Assembly: GCA_947359465.1 (NCBI GenBank)
Contig: OX375878.1
Span: 89,750,377-89,814,376, forward strand
DNA from: Metellina segmentata
Lineage: Eukaryota; Arthropoda; Arachnida; Araneae; Tetragnathidae
Length of the DNA: 64,000 bases
Reading direction: 5' to 3'
Below the pieces are notes generated by a model. The model did no database searches and was not told the origin of the DNA. It worked only from the letters and a program-made list of their open reading frames with translations. Positions 12,001 through 25,200 of the stretch are shown here, in pieces; the first letter of the stretch is position 1, and each line of letters starts with the position of its first letter. The position numbers and the translations under genes were made by a program.

Positions 12001-15000
12001 ATTTGGAGGGTACGTGTGCATGTATGGCATAATTTTTAAGTCTAACAGCTGTACTGTTCTACTGTATTTTCCTAGTATTTTCGACGAGATATCTGATCGG
12101 TCTAGATAAGACCAATTTTACTAATGTCGAGATATCTCGTCCATCGACACCTTGTCAGTTTTGCTGATGACAAGCAACCTCGTCAAGGCGACCACCTAGG
12201 GTGGGGTGGGGGGTTAAATGAGGTAATACGGAGAAAAAATTTCGAAAACAAATGTTATTGAATAATTGTACTTTTAGAAACGATTTGTAAAAGAAAATGT
12301 GTTCTTAACTAATGTCAATAACGTATTATGATTTTAGAGTTGTATATCATACTTCTTATAAGGTAAGCTACAGAACAGAATGGAGAGAGGTGGCAGAATG
12401 TTGCCCTGGATACGGAACAGCTTTCAACTCGTGTGCTCGTAAGTTCTAAAATCAATTTATTTGAGAAATTAGTAATTTAAAAAATATTTTTTTATTATAT
12501 ACAGTAAGGTCCCGTTATAACGAACTTCACGGGACCGTAAAATGTTTTCGTTATAACGGAAATTTTGTTGCAACGAAATTTTACTAATTCGAATAAAAAA
12601 GAACATTTTATATACGTAAATTCGGCTTTTGTTTCGAAAGAAGACTACATATAATACTATGATTAGCTGCTTTAATTAGAAAGTTTATTGCAATTCATTG
12701 AAATCAGCCAGAAAAAAATAATTTTTTCAAATAAATCCATTGTTATAGCATTTTCTAAAACCTGAAAAAAACTTAACTTGCCTCTTTTGGGAAACATTAA
12801 CCATAAATGAACAAAATGCGAGGAAACAAAACTTTATTTCAGAAAATCTAGGATTTTCTTCTGACCAAGGTTTGCTGTTGTATTTGAGAGTAAATAATTT
12901 TGAAGTTGGTGTATATTTGTAAAGATTAAGTCCGGCACATTGCTTTGTGACGAAATAAATGTCCGTATTGTCTTCTTCCGTTGTCCGTATTGTCTTCTTC
13001 CGATTGACGACTTTAGCGGGGATTCTTGATATGAATTCACTGATCTGTGTCGAAAACGATAGCAGTGGTTAAGAGGTGGCTTAATAAGTAATCACCTTTA
13101 GTGATCGCCATACACGAGTTTGCGTATCGCAGCTTTTTCCTTACTTCTGTAGGAACGAACTTCTCCAAGGTCAACTGCATTCTCACGGAAGCCGAACAGT
13201 ATATATCTCCTATTTGACATTCCAAATGAACTCATTCTGTCTAACCTTCACAGTAGACATCTAGTTTGTCCAGATCTTACTAACTTTACTAATGACGAGA
13301 TATCTCGTAATTGAAGATCGGCAATATTTTGATTGGTCAGTATCACGATGTAGTCAGTATTTTTCAAATAACGAGATATCTTTTCTATCAAGATCTGGCC
13401 AGTTTTTATAATGACAAGATATCTCGGCATGACAATCACTAGAAGTGAAAATTAAGGTGTTAAGTTGTTTAAATATAGATAGCTTTTTTATTTTCATATG
13501 TACTTTATCGGATCGGAGTATTGCTTCACTGTACCCCATGAAGTGCTGTGCAAAGCACTATGGATGCATAGTTTACAGTAAATACGGAATTAATTGATGA
13601 GAGTATGCATGATTAAATTTAGTCTGAAAAATGAAGTATTGCAAGAAAGCTAAGAGACTGCTTTCCGCTTTTTAAAGGTAAAGGAAGCAGTAGGCAAGCC
13701 TTGAAACATCAGAAATAACAAAAACATAATATAAAAAGTATAGTGGTTAGTGACAGATAGTTAATACGAATTGCAGACAGTAGAAATGTCTTTTGGTACA
13801 GTTCAATCAATCTTAGACGTAGATTTTTTTATTAGAATGCGCCGTTAACTTTCCAAGTGTATTCGACAATGTTGCACATTTCCTTTGTGTGTTCACATTA
13901 ATGAGTCGTAAATCACTAGCGTTTTAATATAACTCTTCTTGTGGTGGTAATACATTATTGGTGAAAATATTACATTATTGGTGATAATATTACATTATTG
14001 GTGATAGTATTACATTATAGGTGATAATATTACATTGTGGGTGATAATATTACAATTCTGTTTCTTATTTACGTATTCTTATCAGTTAATTTGTCTGATT
14101 CGATCTTTTCATGATATGTAGTGAGTCAGTAGCCTCTGAGACTTTGTCTGTTGCCCCATGTCTCTCGATAATAATTAAAAGTCTTGGTCGACTTGGAGGT
14201 ACACTCTTGTTTCAATATTGCAAGACATAACTGACGAGTTATCTGGTCTATAAAGATGTGATCAAATTTGCTTATGCTAAGATACCGCGACATCAAGACA
14301 TTAACAATTTAATTTATTGATGACGAGATACTATCTGATCTCTTCTACTAAAGACTTTTTTTCTCGTCTATCAAGATCTCTGTTCAGTTTTGATACAATG
14401 GCGAGATACCTTGTCGAGACTCGATAACATGTATCGCACCAGGAGGGTTGAGTGCGCATATTTACTTTGGGACAACTCACTCAAGAATTGACGAAAATCC
14501 CTCTACATATTACGCAATATATCTTGCGTTACATGTAAAGGGGAAGATTGTGCCACACTCCAGAATGAAATGTGACACTATGTTCATCATCTTCAGCGCA
14601 CTGTTCCTGTGTGTGGCGCACGTGTGATCCCTTTTACTATCTGACATTTTAAGTGATTGTCCAGTTTTTAATCGTCACCGGGGCAATACTTTTTTTTATA
14701 CATCAATTTCAAACCTGCACAACTTGATTGGGATATTCTCCACCTAAACATTATATATATATATATAAAATATATGTTCTGGTTCGGGTTGTCTAGGGTG
14801 TTGATGTATGAAGACAAGAACAAGTCAGGTTCTAACAATAACTATATATTCTCTGGTTTAGCATACAACTTTAGGCTCTTAAGCCTAACTACAAGACACA
14901 TTAGAACGGAAACATCGATGAGAGCTTCGCTGTTGGCGACTTCGCTTTTCACTACTCTGCTGTCTTATGCACCTGCGCTCCGTGGCGCTGGCGTCGCTAC

Positions 15001-18000
15001 GAGTGTCGCCACTGTGCAGGTGGTTTGGCGGATGGGGTTTTGATTATGCAACATATATATTAATTAAATTACATAAAATATTATATTTTTAAATGTACTT
15101 TTTATTATTGGTCGCACCAATTTAACCTTACAATTTTTTCCTATCTCTTTTTGTGTTACATTCTGGTATGTGTTAAGCATAGCTTGTCCACTTTGGGACC
15201 TTGCACTCTTAAACCCAAATCAATCAACAAACCAACTTCTCCAGTCTATATATGTTAGCAATAATATCTATTTTAGACGTAGAACCTCAGTTTCCTTACC
15301 ACGCTTAAAAAATCATTTCAGAATATCGCTCCTGTGGTGAAATCGTCTCACCAATATAGCACATCACAGTCTTCCCCTTGGCATACGAGGACGCCTGCCG
15401 ACCACCTTAAAATCACATGACTCAGGGACATTGCTTGTAACAAAGCAAAATTATCGACATTGTGTGATTCATTGAGAATCATCAGGTCTTGATTATCCCA
15501 AGAAACTAAGAAACATGTTTGTTTCGTGCTTGCTGTTTATATAGTGTAACCTAGTATAATGATATAGATGTAATTACTGTATAGGGGGATGGAAATAATG
15601 CATAAAAGAAATGTGCTCTAACATTCTGGATCGGCAGAGCACCGAGGTGGCATGCTTTATCCATCCCAACCACATATATTTAAATTGTTACATTGTCTAA
15701 TGACACTTGGAACGGAAGTGTGTTGGATGTTTCTTCTAGCATTTTCTGATATCCAAAGAAAAAGCAGATGTAACGCTTTTTTCTAAAACTTGACTTTTCA
15801 TGCATGGCCCCCATTTTAAAGACACATGCATGTCGAAAGACATTATTAATACTCTGAATGTTTTTTAATGTCCTAGCTGTATGTGCTAAAGGTTGCTACA
15901 AGGGTACTTGTGTCGCACCTGAAAAGTGTTCATGCTTCACTGGATGGGAAGGAAATCAATGTGAAAAAGGTAGGGCTGCTTTTGTTTATTTTTCGGAAGA
16001 TATAAATATTTCCGTATATATTTGAAGAATAGAAACACAATAAAACCTATGTTTTGAACTTTTTAGAGTGTAAACCTGGATATTTTGGACTTGGTTGTAC
16101 TTCAAAGTGTTTGTGTCTCAATGGAGCCTCTTGCTCAGCTACGACAGGAAATTGCAGGTGCAAACCTGGTAGGTCCTAATATACAGTTACATTCTCGTAA
16201 TATTGTGTCTCGATACATTGCTTATTCCGCTGTATCGTATACTAATAATGCTTCAACTATGGTTTCTAAGTTTGTACGAACCAATAAATAAATAATATTA
16301 TTCTCATTGCAATAAAAATTTGCGCACCAAGAAATAATTGTGGGATTGTAAAGAAATTTGGCATGAAGGTACATGTTGGATAGACATGCACATGATTCGA
16401 AATGCAGCATGATTGCGCATTGTGTAATGCCACTAGAGGGCGTTGAACTTCGTTCTCCTTGGTGTATGAAACAAATAAGCAGAGCTTGTTTGAGTGTACT
16501 TAATATTTTGCAAAGGAAACGCTGAGGTAGATATGCCGTTACGCCGCCATCGAAGACAATATAAGCAGCTGTCAGAGTTCGAGAGGGGAATAATCATCGG
16601 GATGATGGTAGCTGGGTGGTCAGCTCTGCTAGTAGCTCGTGAAGTAGACCGTTCTGATTTAACTGTGAGCAGGTGTTAGGACCAGTGGACAGAAGAGACG
16701 TCATTTACACGGTGACCAGGCTCAGGACGCCCTCGACAGACCAGTCGTCGAGAAGATCGTCACATCATACGAAACGCACGCGTAGAGCCAACTGCCTCAT
16801 TGGCCGCTATCCAAACTACGGGCCCCTGACCTTCACTACGGGCCCCCGTGTCTTCACGAACCATCGCACGGCGCCTGGCTGAAGGACATATGGTATCGCG
16901 GCGCCATTTACGTGTGCTGCCAATGACACCCACCCACCGACGCCTCCGTTTGGAGTGGTGGATCGGACACGACAGGATTGGAATGCAACGGAATGGAACC
17001 AGGTCGTATCTAGATACAATTTGAGCAGTGATGACAATCGTGTTCGTGTGTGGAGGCCCCGTATTGAACACCTCCATCCTGCCTTCGCTTTACAGCGACA
17101 CACCGCTTCCACAGCTGGTGTGATAGTATGGGGTGCCATTGCTTACGATGCAAGGTCACCCCTAATATTAATCCATGGCACAATGGCAGCCCAGCAGTAC
17201 GTCCATGACATCCTTCAGCCACATGTGATGCCACACAGGGCTCCCAGGAGCCATTTTTCAACAAGACAATGCTCGGCCGCACACAGCAAGGATGCCACAA
17301 CACTGCCTCCGAGACATTGCCACCCTTCCTGTCTCAGGACATCATACGGAACTTATATAACTCAATGACCGCTCGTATCGCATCGTGCATTCGCGCTAGA
17401 GGTAGTCCAACAGTGTACTTTTTTCTGAAATGATCTCTACTCTAAACTAAAACTCTCTTCTACTCTAAATGATCCTTTTTCTTTGATTTTCTAATTACTT
17501 ACTTATATCAAAGTAGTACTTACATGCGTAATATTTCGTTTCATTTTAACGACATTTTCTTGGTGCGCAAATTTTTATGGCAATGAGTGTATTTTAAAAA
17601 TTGCAGATCAAACGTCTTTTTTTAACGAGATAGCCTTTTAACTTATACCCTTCGGGTCTGTCGTGGCTCAATGGATACATCCGTTTCGAGCAACCTTTGA
17701 GTTGTAGGTAGGTGTCCTGTTAGGTGCATATTCCTCCCTGGTTGCATTTATCTCCTCTGTGTCCGAAAAACTTTCACTGTGTGTGGCTATTTCTTGATGT
17801 TGAATGTCGTATCTGGCACGCATTGTCACATCTGGCACTTGCGCCATCAAACCACAAAAACAACCTACCGCATGGCCTTTTGACGCAATGTGAAATTTTG
17901 TAGGAGTGTACAGACGGTGTCAATCCTACAAGTGGTTTTGTCGTGAGTCGATGGGCTCAAAAAGACACGAGTTTCTTTTTTAAATCACTTAAGAGAGGTC

Positions 18001-21000
18001 AATTCTTGCCTTCCTATAAAAATTATCTCGTTGCAAAAATAATGGCAAAAATAACGAGATATTGATATTACTATAACATTGGATTTCGATTGCTAAAGGC
18101 TAGTAATACGGACCTATAAGACCCACTTCCTTTAAAACCTTTAATTTAGTTTGAAACTTTAATTCAAAAGTTTATGGATATTTTGTTTCAACAGGATGGA
18201 AGGGACAAAATTGTAGCATCCCTTGTGAAAACGGCACTTATGGTGACTACTGCAGGAATAACTGTACTTGCTTGAATGATGCTGACTGTGACAGTAGAAA
18301 TGGGGTTTGTGTTTGCGCAGCAGGATTTACCGGAACAAGGTATTTTCAATCCATGCATTTTCAAGTCTGTTTAACGGACTGTAACACAATGTAACGCACA
18401 TTATTTCGTATTTCAGAATGTGGCTGCTAATTATTTTTAAGTTCATCTAATCATTATTTTTTTCATTTGACATAAATGCTAGCTTCAAACTGTGAAAATT
18501 AAAATTAAATTTATTTTTTACTATAAAAACAGAGTTGCATTCTTAAATCTGTTGTATTACGTTTTATATGGACTAGATTTTGTATGGCTTGTGTGTGTGT
18601 GTGTGTGTGAGTCGCGTAAATAGAATTAAAAATAATACAATTATTCCAAATTGAGTTACAATTCTACTTGCACACATTAAAAATACAGGTTACATGTGTG
18701 ATAACGCTGCATTCAGACTGTATGGACAAAATATTATTCCACTTCGTGTTTTCAGACTTGTAACAATCATCTTCAGAATAGTATCCTTTCTTTCTTTCTG
18801 AAACACTTAGTCCTAAGAGTCCCATCTACTTTAAACCTGTACGAGGTTCAAGAACACGAAGTATATGAGTGATATTTTAAGTTCCCATGGAGTTTACTGT
18901 CTTTAGCAAACACGGGAGTCTTACTCCCAGGATACCCAAGCGATTCTTTCTTGCTTTCACCCCTCCTACCCTATTCTTAAATCCTTTTATCTCTTTCAAT
19001 AACATTTTTTACTTGATGTGATCTTGTGAGGCAGATCTTGGTCAAATAGGCCATTGCGCCATCAAATCTAACACCAACTAATTTAAACCACATAATTAGT
19101 TCAGAGTTCATAAAAGTTTTTACTTCTGAAGATATTTTTTGATGACATCTTTTGAAGGCAAGCAACAGCCGTCTCTTCATATCTAATAGTACAGTCATAA
19201 CAACTTTGGCCTTTTAAAGGGATTAGAGTATTAGACACCGCAAGTGTCCCCTTTACTCCCCTTCCATGGGACAAGAAAAGTGTTTTTTTGCGGGCACACT
19301 GCGGAAAAGTTGTTGGAGCCCACCAAGACTGAGTGTGACAGCTTCAGGCTAACCCTTGGCTGTGTGTTTTAGCTACGGGGCACTACTAAATTTGTTTACA
19401 CGGTAGGAACTTCTCGTGTGAGGGTTCCCATTATGCAATATAGAAGTAAAAATGAAATAAAAACATAGTAATAATTAAATAAAGTAAATGGAAGAAACAT
19501 CAATGTTATGTTAGTTGAAAGCTAAAGTTAAAAGTTAACAAAAAAGTGCTTCTTAAAATAGAGCTCTGAGAAAAGGATGACACCCTTTAACAAGAAATGA
19601 ACAGTTGAAATTAATTGTAAGCAAGTCTTATTGAATGAGGATGTTGATGTTTTCCGATAGGAACTTCAGATTTTTCATGATCTTTGCTTGTGCTTGGTTG
19701 TTGCTTGCAGTGTTTGTCGCACATGCCCCGTAATTTTCGTCTGTTGGTTGTGGCAGATGATGGAGACACGTGAGAGGGCTGTTGAAAACGTAGCGGTTTG
19801 GCGTTCCTGTTTGTCTGCAGAGGCAGTTGCTTGATGTTACTACTTTAAATCTGCTTAGGTAGCTGGGGAAGGGTCCGTGGCCTGTGTAAAAAGACATGAG
19901 GTAGGGTCCACATGGTTCTTTCCTGGGGTTGATCTTTGGAAGAAATGCGAAGGTTCTTCTTCCTGTTTCTCCGGCATCGCATTCCTCCTGCCATTTTTGT
20001 AGGGCTGCTTTTTTTATAAGGTTTTTAGCGTGACTCTTGGGTAGTTTGGCGAAGACCGTGAAATTAGTTTTTCCCATCGCTGCTTCCTTGGCTAGTTGGT
20101 CGTCCCTTTCATTTCCGGTCACGCCAATATGGGCTTTTACCCAGTTGATGAACGTGTTATTAAAGTTATTGTTAAGTAATGTTCTGATTTGTTGCGCAAT
20201 TGAGTCTTTAGTCTGGAACTGTTGTAAGGTTTTTATTGTTGATAGGCTATCTGTTCGGATATTGCACGTTGTGTTTGTGTCCATGCAAGTGCGAAGAGGA
20301 TAGCCAGTTTTTTGGCTTGCGCCACTGTGTAAAAAGCTGCAAGATCTGACGAATAGGGTGGATGTTTAAAATACAGAATTGCTGTACAACGAAGAACGCC
20401 CAACAAGTCGTAATGCTATGTACAAGCGCTTATCAGCTGAAGTGGAAATTTGCTACTCTTACTGTGCTGTCCCCTTGCAACGAGCTAGAAAACTTTGATA
20501 ATATATCATGTTGATTACCTGGCCCTGTTGGTGCTTATTTATGTTATTACTAACTGAATAAACCGGAGTTGCTGAGGTTTAAAATATGACCATGACAGCT
20601 AAAATGTGCCCGAGACATTTCCCTGTGTTAACTCAATTACACAAACCTTGTAGAACGTATATGTTTTGGAGTCGTAAGTTGCACTGTGATAACTGAGCAT
20701 TTATTTTAGAAATAATCTCAAAAACCTGATAGCAAGCTTATAGACATTTGATTGATACTTGTTTTGCCCTTGGAAATACTATGGCCTAAACCAATTTCAA
20801 AATCGTCTTCGTATGACTTAAGAATGATAATTCGATTATTTTCATATGGTATTTAGAGCACAAGTTCTATGCTGCTTCTACTTTTGTGTGTGTGGCTGCT
20901 GACTTTTGAAACAACTCATTATTACCACAATCTTTACTCATTATCATGTTTAAATATTAATAACCGTAATAACTTCCTTAAAGTTACGCACGATACAAAA

Positions 21001-22223
21001 ACCTCCCTTAAATGCTCTACCACTTCATGTACGTCTTTGTTTGTATGTGTGTAGCAATTTTTGATGAAATCTGATGTACAAACACGTTGATCCAGTTTTA
21101 AATACATTTAAGATCTAAAGGTAGATTTACCATCGATTCAACAAAGCACTGTTGTAAAATAACCAAACGAGCAAGGGTGGTATGACACATGGGATATGGG
21201 TGGTATGTTTTAAAGTTACTATGTGGTAAAGGTATTTTATGCATCTATTCTAAAGTTATACTCAAACAGTTATGGTAACTTTTGATCAGACTCTGTACGA
21301 ACTATAGTATAGTTTGTACGATACAAGAATTTATTGTACGATTAAAAAATTATTTTGTATTTAAATTCTTATGTATGGATTGCAAGAAGTTCATGTGAAC
21401 TGATAGAACATTTTAAATATTTATTTAATAGATGTGAAAACTCCTGCCCTGTTGATCGATGGGGAAATAACTGTACCGAACGATGTACATGCAGAAACGG
21501 AGCATTTTGCAATCCTGTAAATGGAAATTGTACGTGCAATACAGGTAGGAACACATTGAAAATTGATAAATATCTAGAAGAAAATAGTTCTAAATTATTG
21601 CGAAATTGGTATTTTTTATAATTGATAAAGGATGTTAAAATGACAATATCTAAGAGGTTTTAACGGGATTTTTTTTCAGTTTTTGAGTTAGTTTTTTTTT
21701 TTAAATATTTTTTTTTTAGTTTTTAGAGCTAATTATTTTTTTTTGCTTAAAATATTATTCTTTTGAAATGGCAACAAAAAAAATATAATATATGACAATA
21801 ATAATGTAATGTATAATATTACACACTATTATAAAATACATTATACTATATAGGAATGTACTGTATAATATCACACAATATTTTCTTTAGCAGGAATACG
21901 TAATAAGGAAACAAACAAAAGATACAAATGAAACTAATACAAATTAGCAAACAACATGCTTCAAAGTGAGATTACAAAAAACATGAACTAAGAATAAACA
22001 CAATGTGTTCCAAAATTAAGTAGACATAAGAGCAGTTGGTTGCAACAATATAAACGCTTGACAGTGACATCAACATGTTTACCGAAAACTAGTTTCTGGC
22101 ATCCCTCACAACTGGCAGAAGTCTTTTTATGTCCCTTACAAAGTTCAGAGGCACATTTATTTTATTTTTGGGTCGGTACTTGAACAAATGGGGGCATCTG
22201 TTGCGCAAAGCACCATTCGTAGT

Positions 22224-22276
<53 letters not shown>

Positions 22277-25200
22277 GATCAATGATATCTGAATCACAAA
22301 TGGCTTCAGAAGGGCAAGGGCTTCCAGTCTACTCAATCCTCTCGACATTGTTTACACGGGAAAATGTTTACATAATGGTCGAAATCAAAAACGCCGAGAA
22401 CACAACTTTGGAAAGTGGCTTCGAGTTTCGTTTTCGATAGTAGCTGTAGTAAGACTGGTTTCCCTCCAAACATTTTGTAGCACACCAGCGCTGCTGCGAT
22501 ACGAGCGCATTTCAGAGAACATTCAGAGTTCTTAGAGCGAACCCGTTAACTGTCGCGATAGTCATCGCAATCAAACTAAATTTTGCGGTGCGAGTTTCCA
22601 CATGCGCAGAAAAAAAAATGAGGCATCGGGAATTCGAAAACAGACATTCACTTGAAAATCGGTCATTTTTTTATGAGTGTCAAAATGAACCCTGTTGGCT
22701 GCTCCAGGTATTTCTTGGATTATTTAATTTAATAATTAACATAAAAATATGAAAAATTGTCACAGTACACTTGGAAGCATTTGAAGAAAAGTAAAAAAAT
22801 ATGAGCTTCGATGTTCAACTGTATATAATCGCTGTACAGGGGATAAAGAATAGAATCAGTATATTTGCAGATGACTTAAAAATATGGGGTACAGTGGATA
22901 CCAAGTTACAGATAGAAAATTTACAAGGGGATTTTGATAAGATATCCGAATCGGCTGTAAAATGGGGTATGTCATTTAATGTAGGGAAATGTCAAATTCT
23001 GCATATGGGTTACAGGAACAATGGAGCCGAGTACTGTCTGCAGGGAGTAAAGGTAAAGGAGGGAGAAACAGTCAAGGATCTTGGGGTGATAATTCACAGG
23101 GATTTTAAAATGGGTCACCAATGTTCAGCTGCGGGTAAAAAGGCTAATAGGTTATTGGGGTATATTAAAAAGACTGTAACTTCAAGGGATAAGAATATAA
23201 TCTTGCCGTTATATAAGGGTTTAGTAAGACCACATCTAGAATATGCTGTACAATTCTGGGCTCCATATATGAGAAAGGACATAGAATCAATTGAAAGGGT
23301 TCAGCACAGAACTCAAAAATAATAAAGGGGCTAGCAAATTTCGACTATAATAAACGTTTAAGTAAGCTAAACATGTATATACTGGAAAGAAGAAGAAGGA
23401 GGGGGGATTTGATTCAGCTTTTCAAGTTTGTAAAACAAGGGGACACAGAGAGCTTAAATTTCAATAGGGATAACAGAACAAGGGGCCATGGGTATAAATT
23501 GAATAAGACACATTTTTGCCAGAAAATATAGTTAATTCAAAGGGAGTGTACGAATTTAAGACACAATTGGATAGTCAGTGAGAATTGGGGAATTCATAAA
23601 CAAAGGACCAGCATTGTTGGGCTTGAGCCTGTAGCTGGTCGTCAATATTTGTATTTGTATTTGTATTTGTATGGTCAAATAAAGCATGTGAAATTGGAAA
23701 AAGGGTCAAAATGACCCCGACGGCACTTCTAGTGTTAAATTGTACATAGTGATCACTTCTGTTCTCATCGTATTGATTTTACTGATCGGTTTGTTAACTC
23801 CAGATGTAACTTTCGTAATACTTTACCACATCCAGGGCACTTTATTGCAAAGTAACAGCTGAAACCTTGCTGTTGTTTACGTTTTGTTGGACGTTAGTCC
23901 GTTGCAAAAAAAAAATCTGTTCGAAGTTGCTACCACGTCTGAGTAAGGGATGGTTAGTTTTTACTGTTTGGAAATTCATTCCCTTGGAGTAATATAACAG
24001 TTTTGTTTCGACGAGTTATCTCGTCGTTAGCAAAACTGATCATGTCTTTATGGACGAGATACCTCCACCTTGGCGGAATTGACCAGATCTTGGACGAGAT
24101 ATGTCGTCGTTTTGTCTAAACGAGATATCTGGTCATTAATGAAATCGACCGGATAGTGAAGGATGAGATATTTCGTAGAACCCACTTGGAGGATTGAATA
24201 CGAATACACGCTTCATTACATCAAAAATACGAGATACCTCCTCCTTGGCGAAATTGACCAGATCTTGGACGAGATATGTCGTCGTTTTGTCTAAACGAGA
24301 TATCTGGTCATTAATGAAATCGACCGGATAGTGAAGGATGAGATATTTCGTAGAACCCACTTGGAGGATTGAATACGAATACACGCTTCATTACATCAAA
24401 AAAAAATTGTACACACCATTTAATGTTATTGAAACAAAAAGAAAGGATAACATGGCCGAGCAGGAGACATGTCCACATTGCCTTTAGCTCCAACAGGAAG
24501 TCTGTTTCTCCACACGTTCCACCATAACCTCTAGGTTACAGTTGGAGGTGGGAATTGCTCACTACCCGTAGGAAGTAAAGGCCTAAACTGACGATGGTCG
24601 CAAGTGGCTGTCGCTCGGTGGAACAGCATTTTTTAACACTTCGTGTTGATGCTTGTAGACATACTCACTGGTACAGGTTTAATTTTGCATTCCCTATATC
24701 CTCTTGCAGTTTAAACTGAAAGTCTTCAGGCATCCCGAAGAACAAAATCGAGTACGTCTCTTATATCATAATGTGACCTTCCACTCAAAAGCTTGGAAAA
24801 TCCTGCAAGGCATACTTTTAAGCATCATCCAAGTGCTATCGACGCGATATGTTGTCCTTCAAGGTCTGGTCAATTTTGCTAATGCCGAGATTCCTCGTAG
24901 AGACAAATACCAGTAGGGTTACCATACCATTTACGATTTTTATGTTAACAAATTGTAAAAATGTTTAATGCAGGTAATTATGGTTTTGTTATTTTACATA
25001 CAGGATGGCGGGGGAAGAAATGCAATACGCCATGTAGGAAAGGTTGGTACGGATTAAAATGTGGACAGAAATGTAATTGTTCGAATAAAGCTGCCTGTAA
25101 TCCTAAAGACGGAGCCTGTATTTGCAACGAAGGGTATACAGGTGAAACGTACGTTTTCAGTTTATACTTTAAATATTTATCACCGAAATCTGAAATATAA

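Noticed and set aside
13948..14053. CRISPR-like array
   Set aside because: The 20-bp units are directly adjacent with no unique spacers, in a eukaryotic intron.
14774..15043. 89-codon ORF with a hydrophobic C-terminal part
   Set aside because: No family motif, no splice context, and it sits in intron 3 next to a SINE-type tail.
24136..24493. Two similar ORFs with identical ends as a gene family
   Set aside because: The identity comes from the 175-bp tandem duplication inside a dispersed palindromic repeat.
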